Shown here: in pieces, positions 39,301-51,700 of the stretch
Layout of the letters: every line of letters begins with the position of its first letter
Position numbering within the stretch: the first letter of the stretch is position 1
Source of the DNA: Amborella trichopoda
Taxonomy: Eukaryota > Streptophyta > Magnoliopsida > Amborellales > Amborellaceae
Direction of reading: 5' to 3'
Assembly (NCBI RefSeq): GCF_000471905.2
Contig: NW_006500356.1
Coordinates: 3,271,603-3,335,602, forward strand
DNA: 64,000 nucleotides
Program-made: the position numbers and the translations under genes
The notes under the pieces: model-generated
Seen by the model: only the letters and a program-made list of their open reading frames with translations
Told to the model about the DNA's origin: nothing
Database searches by the model: none

Positions 39301-42300
39301 ATTTGGGGCAAAACAAAAAGCCTTAAGGCCCCAAAATGGGGGAGAGCAGACCCATGTAGATGTCCATCCAAGGGCGGATGATAGTGTTTTCATTCGGTTT
39401 GCTATTTCATTTTTGTTCTAATAAAAGTTCCAAGGAAAGTCTTGTGGAGTATTCATATTTTGGGAAACTTTCTTCAGAAGCTAGTATGATCTCATTTCCC
39501 CAAGTTTTGAAGCATGTCATCTATTTTTCAACACATTTCCCCTATTTCCCTATTTTTTCCCACCAACAATGCATTCCACAAGTTTTCCCTGCTTTCCCTA
39601 TTTCTTTCCTTCATTCCTCAGTCCACCAAGTTTTCCATGCATTGCCTGTGAGATTCATTCAAATTTAATCTTTTCTCCAATGCATTACCATTGTGTATCA
39701 CAAAGTTTATCCTGTAATTCTCTAATTGTTCAAAAATTCCCAAGTCATGCCTATTTATAAATAAAAAAAATATTCATGTTCACCAATTTGTGCGGTTTGA
39801 AAGGATTTACTCATTGATAAAAAGAATTATAAACCAGCAGTCAGACAAGAACAAATACCAAAAACTTAAGAATTCATAGATAATAAGTTTCAGAGTTGTT
39901 ATTTATACATTGTAGGTTGTGATGCAAGCATGGTACAGAAATTTAAATAGCATACTAGCAAAGCCAAAAAAAGAAGATAGAAGTTTGAGCAAAATCGGGA
40001 CTTGTCAGCAGCGAAGTTTGAGGGTTTATACTAGGTTATTACCGCCAAACGAACCTCTGCATCCTGTTGCAAAATTGATAGGACAAGACCCTACAAAATA
40101 TTTGACTGTAAGTAAAAAATTATAGAAGAATTTAGATTCCATCACACAAGCCAAAAGATAAATTGAGCATCAATGAAACACAAACAGATCCCTCTACGCA
40201 TCCATGTGTGCTCATGTAAGTGTTCAACACACATTACATGTGAAGAACATGCAAATTCATGTAATGAATACTTTGGCAGAAAAAGAGCTAAAAAAAGCAT
40301 TCAAATCAGATGATGGCCCTCCTGTATGATTTACACTAGCTGCAGTCAATTACCAAACTATCAAGTAAATTTCGGTGATCTCAGAAAAAATCTTCATCCT
40401 CAAACAGACACAAAATCTGAATACCTATATTTTTCCTTTTCAATAGTTTAAGATAGGTTATTATCTTAATTGGAAGGTGCAAAGAATGGACACTTCTTAT
40501 TAGAACCTTACTATTATATTGATGAATGCCTCGCTCCCTCCCTCCCCGAACCCACCAACCACCCCCACACACACACAAACGCAAGAATGCATGCACACAA
40601 GCACATGTGCACACACACAAACGCAAGCACATGTGCACACACACAAACACAAGCACATGTGCACACACACGCACAAATGCCTCCCTCCCTTCCTCCCACC
40701 CCAAAAAAAAAATAATTCGTTCACTCATTCATACATGCACACACACATGACACACAAAGTTTCTTGTACCAGGAAGTCCTCTTCAGCCAATAGGAGCCGC
40801 TGAATGTCAGGTTTGTTTTATTATTATAGACCATATTCATTTCTTTATGAATAGTCCAGATTTTCTAGAAGTAAACATACTTTCAGTCTGAAACATCCTT
40901 TCAAGTGAAAGTATCAGTTCTAATTTGCTGACAAAATTAAGCACCACATACCAGCCAGTCTACCCACCCACCAATAGAACACCACTGAACTTCTTTTAAT
41001 TCATAAAAGCTATAATTGTGTCATTTGTATTTTGTTACATAAGCTCTACTTCAGAGAAAATACTAAATGGAATAAAGGAACAGAAACAAACCCGACAAAA
41101 AATAGGATTTTTTTTTTTTGAGAATGTTAACAAAAAGTAGGAATTGAAACCCACTGATGGTGTTATCTTTGTAGTTTTGGCAGCTGTTTCATAGATCAAC
41201 TGCCGAAGGCACTCCTCTGAATGATAGTTAAGCATTTTGCCATCTTCCGACCTAGTTGCTCCACAAATGTTTGCAAGTGCATGTAGACCAGCCTGCTTGA
41301 CAACAAACACAGTATGAAATAGACAGCAGACAGATACATAAGGTCCTCATTGCATTCAAATTTAATGACTTTAGGAAGGGCAATTTTTAATAGAAGCAGC
41401 CATCATGGTAATTGGCGCAATAGTAATGCTCATCATCACAAGAAAAACATCAAAGTCTTTCCTAAGTGATGTTTCCCATAATAATCCTGATATGCAGTAC
41501 TGCAAATTTCAATATATTTTAAAACTGGAACTCATAGTTAATTGATCCCAGCCAGCTAATACTGTAAGGTCGAATATGCACATAGCTTAATCAACAATGC
41601 ACAGGTACAGTAGTCTAGAAAGGTCAGGCATAGCCATTGGATTATCAGAGGTAATGGACTCATGAGGAACTCATTTGGAATTAGAACCGTGAACCAACTC
41701 TTGGAGTACGTGACTTTCTTACCAATTGTTTACCAGGTCCTTGCCTACAAAAAGCAGCCTCTACTGCATGTCTAGCAACTGGCGGTGAACTGGAAAATAG
41801 CAACTCAGCTCCTCGAATTGCTACAAAACAGCAGAAGACAAATAACATATATTCATCAAGCATCACAAAATTTTCAGTGTCTCAATTTCAACACTGCAGT
41901 TGTCATCCACTGACATGCAATCTAACGCGTAAAATAGACAATCATCACAAAACCACTGTAAATGAATGGAAATGACGAAAAACATGCAGCCATCTGATTG
42001 TCCAATAAAAACTTCACAAAATCCAGAAGCTACAGACAAATGAAGGTAACCACGATGATGCAGATTATATTTCAGTTGTACAAAGACAAAAACACAGTTG
42101 GCTGCCCTTAATTCTATCAAATAAATAGCAGGACTGCAAATGGGGAAATTTTTTTGAAAAAAAAAAGAGAGTATGTTAAGGGTGAGACCTTTCATTGAAA
42201 AATGATAGGGAAAAGTAGCCATCCATTGTTGAGATTCAATGGGAAGGAAGATACTTGTTAAGAGGTTTAAACCCTTTAATCTGATTATTACCAAAGGGAC

Positions 42301-42669
42301 TCAAGAAATTGATCTAGCAAGCATATAAAATTTGAAAACAGCAGATGCCACACTAGGGAGATCTTAAACTAGGGTATTGAAAAACGGATCAGTGGGGTCG
42401 ATTGCTCATTCACCGATCCAATCCGAATCAGCCGAATAGTCTTTTGAACCAACAAGGCAGCAATCCAGGTCCACGATCCAGGGGGAGGAGTGAGGCGGGA
42501 TGGGGTGGGGGTGGGGGTGGGGGTGGGGGTGGCGTGGGGGGAAGAAATTAAAATGAACGTTTACAATTTATAATTTATAAATGTAATGTAGACAATGCAT
42601 CAAAACAGGCTGAATGGCTATGTTGGCTAGACATTGCACTTCTTAAGCGCATCGTCGAATTTCCCCCTC

Positions 42670-42701
<32 letters not shown>

Positions 42702-45700
42702 CATGCATGTGTGTGCGTGCCTCTGGAGAAAGTGTTTTGTGAGTTGGGGGACGCATGCCCCCCATGAACATTTGACATCCATCTTTACGACGGATGTTAG
42801 CAAAAGGGCACCCAAATAGATAGTGCAAAAAGATTTTTTAAAAAATATTTTAAAACTTTAGAATTTTATTTATTTATAATATATTCAAGATCACCATCAG
42901 TGTTTCAAAAAGCTTTAGGCAGCACCTAGGCGGTCGGGGGGATCTAGGCCGCCCAGCGCCTAGGTGGGCGCCAAGAAACTGGGCAACCCAGTAGAAAATT
43001 TATTTATTTTTAGTTTTTCTTTCTCTAAAATAGGCTCTAATGGGTTTTAGGTTTCAAATGAACCTAAAACCTACAATTTTGCATCTTTAGTATTAAAAAA
43101 ATGACCCAAAAATACCCTCAACAAGAGGCATTTCCGCCCCTGGGCGCGTGCCCAGGGATATCTGCGTTTTTGGGCGCCTAGGCCTGGGCGATGCGCCCAC
43201 GTCCCCAGAACCGCCTAGGCGGCCGCCCAAGCGTTGGGCGATCCACTTTTTGAAACACTGATCACCATGACCTGGATTATAAATATCTTAAAAATATGGA
43301 TCCAAAATCTGTGGTTAAGAAGGGCTTTAGAGAGGGGATGCACATCTACAAAATGAGGCGGGGGATTCATAGAAACCCATACATACATACATATCAAAAC
43401 GGCCCTTAAAAAGGATCTCTTCAAAGAAAAAAGCACCACTGGGGCGTAAGAACCCGGATCTTTCACAAGAAAGCTGCATACAATAGCCAACTAAGCCAGT
43501 CAACCTTACCTGTCTTATTGTGACATATTGTGTTTCATGTACTGATAAAAATTAAACTATAGCTCTTTAAAAAAAGAGCACTGCTGGGGAGATTCAAACC
43601 CTCACTTCCGCAAAGTACCACAAGCGATGGACAACAAAGCCATTTAAGGGTAATTGTCTTGTTATTAATTACTATTTACACATACAATAAAATTGCCGAT
43701 TCGGACTTAGAATCTGCACAATCACCAGTCCCTACTATTTGGGGTTCGCAAATATTCAAATTCATGAAATTCATAATTAATTATCATCCAACTCTCATCT
43801 TACTAGTGAATTGAAAATTACATAACGTATTACAGAAAGGACAACCAATAGCAAAACCAACAAGTGCATCTGAATTCATGCAGCAGTGAAAGCAAAAAAC
43901 CTTCAGATTAATAGAGGTACCATTGCATACGTACAGGATCCTATTTGTCCAAGAGCATCAAGTGCACTCTCACATTCATCTGTGTCTTCACTCTTCAAAC
44001 ATTCCAATCGTCCATCAATTGCCAAGACAGCAGTATTAATGCCTGAAAATTCAACATTTACATAGCAAGAGGAATACTTTACAAGCTAACCAATCTCACA
44101 CAAAAATCTCATCCTATGGATTTATAGAGATGTGGAAGTGTCTATGCTATAGTCATCTATTTCTTCACATCCAAAGCAAAACTGAGAACCAAATAAGTGG
44201 GGCACATCTACACAGAATGAACCTTCCCTAGCAAAACTAGACCCATCTGCCCTGCCAACTAATCTATTCTTTCACATCCTACTGTATTTGAGTGAGATAA
44301 AAACATGAAACATCCATCATCATTCACTTTCAAGTCATGCACTCAGATGCTAGGTCTCCAAATGTAGAGCTCACTAAAAAGGCATGTTGGTAACAATCGG
44401 CCTCCTGACCAGCAGCTGGGGAAGCCCCCCGCATCACGTTGTCCAAGATGGATGCCTAGGCACCCGAGCAATGCCTAGCCTGCACCTAGGCAGCCCTTGA
44501 TGCCCCTACGCTAATGGTTGAGAAATCCTTGGCCAAGGACAAAAAAGGTAATTTTCCCCCAAGAAAAGGGGGGGGGGGAGAGGGGATTTGGGGAACATTC
44601 CAAAGTTCCCCAAAACTGCCTGCCTGCACCTAGGAATCGCCTTGATGCCCCAAATCCAAAGTTCCCCAAAACTGCCTGCCTGCACCTAGGAATCGCCTTG
44701 ATGCCCCATGGCCAAGAACAAAAAGGTAATTTCCCTGTAAACAAGAAAATAGAGGGAGGGAAGGGTGGGGATTTGGAAGATATTCCACCCTCCCCCACCA
44801 AAACCACTGATTCATTTTGAGAGTGAGTACATAGAAAAAAACAAAACAAAAAATAGGTCAGATTTTTGTCAAAATTGAAATTTTTTTCAAACTTTTTGAT
44901 TTTGCAAGAAATTGTAAAGTAATCAATTCGATACTTTTTTGTGCTTGAAATGGTTGCAAAAAACATTTTTCAGCAACCAAAGGTCACTAATTCAAATCCA
45001 AGATAGATTGGGTTTTGAAAGGTTGGTGTACTCCAATATTTAAATAAAATCTCAAACCATATCATTTTTTTCTAGTTTATGAGCTCTTAAATTGTTCATT
45101 AACTGAAAAGAGGAAATAAAGTGTTTTTTTTTTTTTAACTTTATTGCCCCTTTATAGTATTTGGTATTTTATTAATATTTTATGTGGCATTTACGATTTT
45201 ATAATATATTTGGGTAGTTGCATTTTTGTTTTGCGATTTTTTATAATAATAATTTTTAAATTATTAAATATTTTTCTGCTTTGGGTTACTTTATTGATTT
45301 TTTATTGAAGTTTGATTGTTTCATCTTGATTTATGTTAATTATTAAATAGTATATAGTCGAGTTGTTTCACTTGCATCAATACTTTACAATTTAGTTTTG
45401 TAAATCAACAAATGTTTCTTCTTGTTATTCGGTTATGTTTAGTGACTTTTATCAAATCTCGGATAACTGAGTTTTTGTTTTGTGAAATTACCTAGTTTTT
45501 CATTTTGTATATTATTAAGAATTTTTCTAGCTTGATTACTTCATTCAATACTTGAATTTGAGTATCTCGACCACTTTCTAAAACTGGGTTAAAATCAGGT
45601 TATTTTATTCAATACTTTCATTATTTTTCTTGCATCCCTAGAGTCCCAAACTACAATACGGCTACTTCATTCAATACTTATGTTTGATGCATTTTTTGGG

Positions 45701-48700
45701 GTTCGGGTGGTGCTATTAAGTAGGAGGCACTGTGGGGTCCATGACAATGTCTACATTAGGTCCAAATACACAAGTCGATCCAGGTTGAAAGTATGGATCA
45801 TGTTGCAATCTAAATGACAAGAATAGGGTGGAGTGCAAATTCGTAAGAAGCCCTATAATTCCTGCATCAATTGAGTGAAAAAACATTTGGACAGCATTAG
45901 AGGGGATGTAGCCCCATGCACTCAGGTATTGCTAATGTTAGGAGAGAAATTTTGGAGCATTTACAGGCAGGCCAAAAGAAAAAAAAAGATGCAAGGAAAA
46001 AAATATGATGATACCATAAGATCTATGGACGTTTTTGTAGTAGAAGAAGAAGACGATGTATATGCCAAGGAAGGAGGTTCTAGTACCAAGCAAAAGGGGT
46101 CTGGGCATAAGAGGCCTTTGGATTCTTAAATCAACCCATGATCTTGAGGACGGGGTTCAAGAAACATAGCAGAGAACTATATAGAGAGGCACATAATGAA
46201 AGAAGGTAGAGTCGGGTGTCTCAGATTGTATCTCAATGGTTTTATCAAGCAGGCTTGTCATAACAATGCTGCTTTCCAAGCTATTTTGGAAGCAGTACGG
46301 CAGTATAAGGCCCCTATACCTTATGAGCTCAAGGAACCGTTAATGAGAAAAGAGGTGGAACTCACAAATGACTACCTATAGACCCACAGTGATACACGAG
46401 GGAAGAGTGGAATCACTATGTGACTCATACATGGAAAAATAAGAGGAGAGAAGCATAACGAACATAATGGCAAATTCTCCTATGGGTTGTCCATTGGTGC
46501 ATCTAATAAAATTCATGATGCGAAGTTCATTTTTTAAGTTATTAACTTAGTATGTTGAGGTGGGGGAGGCACATATGGTCTTGGTAGATACTGACAAGGC
46601 CAAGGCCAAGGCCAATCTGGCAGCTGCTAGAATGTAGGAAGTTAAGAGTAGCACATTTTCTGGCAAATATGTGCAGCGCATTGCATTGACCTTATGCTTG
46701 TGGCAAATTAGCATTGAGGCAAATTAGCAAGATGAAAATGGTGGAGGGGATACTAAAGAAAATAAGGGTCATCACAGTTTTGATATACAACCATACCGAT
46801 GTCTTGGCCATGATGAGCAAGTTCGCAGAAATTAGGGGATCGGAGCAGCCAGGAGTTACAAATTGCGTACTTGTCATTGAGATTTACTTTGGACCAAAAA
46901 GATGAGCCCAGATGCATACTTGCCTCTTCAGATTGGACCTAAAGTGATGCAGCACAAATTGATGTTTTTTTCTTGTTAAAGCACAACAAGTTCAGATCTG
47001 TGCAAATGACAAAGAAGAAGGAAGTTCTAGAGTGAAAATCAAGAAGAAACACATGAAACAGGGTCAGAATCCACATTAGAGATGAAGTCCTCAAAGGAAA
47101 TGGAGAAGAAATGGTGGACTATCCCTTCTTCCTACCATGTCCTACTCAAATACCAAGCAAAAGGTGGCAATGTTTGCCTTACATAAGGTTATATTTGTTT
47201 TCTCCCAAAATCCTATGAGGGGTGCAATACCAGTCCCTAGATTTGAAAAATTTATTTTAATCTATAGACCCTTCACTACGCTGGTCAAAGCAACATTGGC
47301 AAATGCTCCGGTGTACCTAATGTCTATCTTCCACATGCCAGCCTCAGTGGCCAACCGTCTAGACCAGCTTATGAGGAATTTCCTCTGGTTAGGACAGGCT
47401 GAGAAAACCAAATGTCACCTCATCTCTTGGGACAAAGTCCGACTACCCGAACTTCAAGGAGGGCTAGGGATCAGGAACCTAAGAAAACACAACCTAGCCT
47501 ACTAGGGAAATGGTGCTGACGCTTAGCCACCCAGACTAACTCCCTCCGGGTTCAGGTTATACGCAGCAATTACAGGATCCCGGAAGAAACTTGGGTGCCT
47601 GAGAGGATATCCCCGAGTAGGGCCTCAGGAGCATGGAAGTCCTTCGCCTCCTCTCTCTCACTGTTCAAGCAAACCATCCGATTTCATCCTAGAGAACGTA
47701 CAAGAGTGTGCTTTTGGTCAGACCTTTGGATAAGACACACTCTTCTAAGGGACCTCTTTCCATCCCTCTACCATCTTGCCTCTAACAAAGACTCTACCAT
47801 AGCAGAACAAATGGTCACGTCAGGGGGACCGAAGAGTCTGGAACCCCTCTTTCAGAAGAAACCTCACTGAAGAGGAAACTAGACTCTTCCTCTCACTTTC
47901 GGTTGCTTTGCACCCCATCTTCATAGCTCCACTTGGGAGGGACTCTCTAGTCTAGACCCTTGCTCCCTCTGGTACCTTCTCAAGTAGAACAAATGGTCAC
48001 GTCAGCGGGACCGAAGAGTCCGGAACCCCTCTTTCAGAAGAAACCTCACTGAAGAGGAAACTAGACTCTTCCTCTCACTTTCGGTTGCTTTGCACCCCAT
48101 CTTCATAGCTCCACTTGGGAGGGACTCTCTACTCTAGACCCTTGCTCCCTCTGGTACCTTCTCAGTGGCCTCGTTTTACAAAAGACTTATTCAACCCCCC
48201 ACCTTCCCACTCAATCCTATCTCTGTCCTTTCCAAAGTCTGGTTCACCATTGCTCCTCTCAAAGTACAGACCTTCGATTGGATTGCCTGTTCTCAACGGG
48301 CTCTCACAGTTGACCAGCTTCAAAAGAAAGGGATTCCGATCCCCAACAGATGTGCAATGTGTATGAGTGAGGAGGAATCGAATCCACACCTTTTCATTCA
48401 CTGCAGTCTCCCTTATGACCTGTGGAGCCAAGTGCTATAGTTGTTCCGCCTTCAATGGGTCACTCCACCCACGGTCAAGGCTCTTATCTCCTCGTACTAC
48501 GCTTGTCATTGGCCGAAGGCCGATAGAGCAATGTGGAAGGCTGCCATCGCAGCTACCATCTGGGTCATCTGGTTAGAAAGGAATGTGAGGGTCTTCCAAG
48601 GTCACAAAAACGTAGCCTTGGTGCTCTTCCACAAGGTTACTACTCTAGTAACTTTCTGAACCTCTAACCACAGGGCCGTCTCAAGGATTTCAGCAAACAC

Positions 48701-51700
48701 TTTTCTCGGCGAATGGGAAAACATTCTCTATCTTCAGCCACAGAAGCTCCAAAGACCCAACAACTGGCTGCCACCTCCAGAAGGCACCATCAAGCTTAAT
48801 TTCGATGGTTGCTCTCTGGGGAACCCTAGCCCTAATGGCGCCTGAGGTGTTTTCCGAGACCATCATCGCAATATTATGTTCACTTATTCTGAACACTTGG
48901 GCCATGAAGACTCTCAGTATGCTGAAGCCATGGCTCTGCTCTTGGGTCTTAAAAGCTTCAACCATTCATGGGGATCACAAGTGCTGGTGGAAGGAGATGC
49001 CCAAAATGTCATCTCCTGAGCAACAGGCACTTCACCACCTCCATGGTACCTTTCTTCGATTTTTTATGAGATTGCTAACATTTGCAGGGATATGGATGTC
49101 TTATGGAACCATATCTGGCAAAAGTCCAACGAGTTCGCCGATCTTCTAGCAAAAGACGAAGCTAGGGCCCATGCAAAAGACCCCGCCCGGTCCATCTCCT
49201 TTTTGCTCTGGACCACAGAGGGCGTACAAGCGTTTAGTTACACCTTAGTACAGATCTTGTAATCGGGCAAGTCTATAAGCCCCAATGTTTTGTAACTCAC
49301 AAATATATCTATTGTAATCAGACAAGTCATAAGCCTAGTTTTTGTACAGGGTCACTTGACCTATTTTTTTACCGAGAGACCCGATTTGTGGGTACTCTCG
49401 GATCCCTCTTCTGTACTCTATACAACAATACAAAAGTTAACTTTCTGTCAAAAAAAAAAATTAACCCTTCAACAGAAATAAAATCCAGAAGTACTAAAAT
49501 GTCCCTATAACTTACGTGAGTATAGAAAGACCAAAAAATCCCAATTATTACAAATAACCCCTTTTATTAGCTCTTTTTACTAGGATAGGCCAAAGAACGT
49601 TGGCAACTCGCTTTTAACATTAGATATCTACATGGTCTAGGCTGTTGAATCCACGTTTTTTTAACATTGGTCGACGATACGTCCATTAATTTCTCTCAAT
49701 GAACAACTGGCAAACAAGACTAGTTGACTGTCCAACTTCGGTATTGTTGGTTCATTATTTTGTCCTATCTTGCAATTGAACAAAGTCTCTAATATCTACA
49801 CTCTCAAAAAAAAGATGCAACGTTATGTCGTTTCATACAAGAAATGTGTACCATTTAAGACAGCATCCCATCTTCCTATATGATGTCTACTATTTAACAA
49901 AAAAGCATCTCAACCAGGATATACTTTGTAATGTTTAAGAAGGCATCCCATCTTCCTACATAAAGATCATCCACAAAAGCTAATTGTAGAAGGTTTTTCA
50001 GCATTCTATTAGAAAATATGTACATTGGGGATACTTATTCTCTTTTCTTATTTTGTTACTGCTGAAAGCTTTATTTGTATGCCATTGGCTCCCATTAGGA
50101 TATGCTTCTTAGCACCATTTCACAGTCCTTGTAGAAAGATAGAAAGCTAACATTCACATCTTAAATGCCCCTCTTTATAGAAACATTATGTGGCCAAAAT
50201 CTATGACATTAGAGGGATACCAAATACATGAGACCGATAGTATATATTGTAATGTCAGACCATTTGTGCCCGATATATACAAACTAGTTTTTTTTAGTGC
50301 GCAATAGTTCAAGTATAGAAACTAAGGAAACCACAAAATCTGCGACGCAAAGGTGATAACAGTAATAAAAGCCACTCCTTACTTGATTCACCGATAAGAG
50401 AGAATATTTCATTTGAAGACAATAGTCTCGCACATATCAAAATTGCTCTGGAGCGCAATATGGACTCCGCTGATGAATTGCTGCATCAGGAATTTTGTAA
50501 GGTCATCAGAGTAAAAGGATACAGATGGTTATGAAACCCCTAAATGTGACTCCGTATAAAGATTGTGCTTTTATTACCTTATCATTGAGATCAACAGCTG
50601 AAGCAGGGATGTCTTTAAGAGAGATTCTGAACTATATGGGGATGCTGCTAACTGTGAATAAAGCATAACACAAAGGCCCATATGTTAGGGTTTTCTCTAA
50701 CTGATCAAAACACAAGTTCAAGGCTCAAGAAATTTTCATGACTTGAAAAAACATATCATGGGATTTACTTGTAATGCTTGCAGGTGTTAGTTATGTATGT
50801 ATTCATTTGAAAGTAAAGAAGGGAAGGAAAATTCCAGCTATCCATTCAAATATCAATAGATATCCAAACTATCCACAATATGTTCAATCTGCAGTCATGA
50901 ATAGCTGTTTGAGGGGACCAAAAATTGTTTCAACTCTTGTCTTTGGCTTTATCCAGAGAAAGTTAGGACTTCCTCAAGGACCCTAAGGGATTAAAAGTCA
51001 AGGAAGAAGCAACTGATCCAATTCAACTCTAGGCCATATGTTAGGTGTGCTAACCAGAACTTCCCAAAAGTGGTGGCAAAGATGGTCCACATATGGCAGC
51101 AATAGGACCAAAGTTCAAAAAGGTGATACTTAACTTTTAAAAACTTACATGTTTTAGGAAAAAATATCTTTTCAAATGATATTCTGATTAAAATATATAA
51201 AAAAAAATCCAGATCCCTTATAAAAACAATAGAAATACTTTTGAAGTGATTTTGGCTAATATGCCATCCGAAATCCTTATAAAGTTCATCCACTATGCAC
51301 AAAGCCCTATGCAGATCTACATTCTTAAACCAAGCTTGAAGTTGAATAAGAAAACAGAGTTCAAATCCAGAAGCAACTAGATAGGTCAGCTTTCCTAGCA
51401 TATGCTACAAGCTCAGCTATAATAGAAAAAAAAAAGTCCAAAAGGTCAATTAGCACTAGGATCCTAAATCATACGCCCATAGAGTGGATTAAACAAAAGA
51501 ATTCATCGATCTTTCCTTCAAGTTGAAGTGCTTAAAAATGACGAAGTTTATATTTGCAAATCCAAGGATTTAATCGCAGGTAAGAGGATAACACAATGAA
51601 TCAGTCAAACCATCAGAAATAGTTCAAACCTAAGATGCTGCCAGAATGATGTACAAGACAATTTCCAAATTATGTCTTATTACCTCGTAGAGAACTTCCA

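Noticed and set aside
40381-40803. Many overlapping ORFs on both strands (Cys/Val-rich and His/Thr-rich)
   Set aside because: All are translations of the CA-rich minisatellite at 40565-40680.
40740-40810. Candidate PSMD5 exon (RLLLAEEDFL between AG and GT)
   Set aside because: Does not match the family; the true small exon with the right phase and sequence is at 40043-40090.
42575-42828. Overlapping ORFs around 42600-42820
   Set aside because: They are created by the GT microsatellite and its flanks; no family resemblance.
48805-49200. RNase H-like ORF as a host gene
   Set aside because: Collinear with the LINE RT and zinc-binding regions and followed by the element's poly-A tail.
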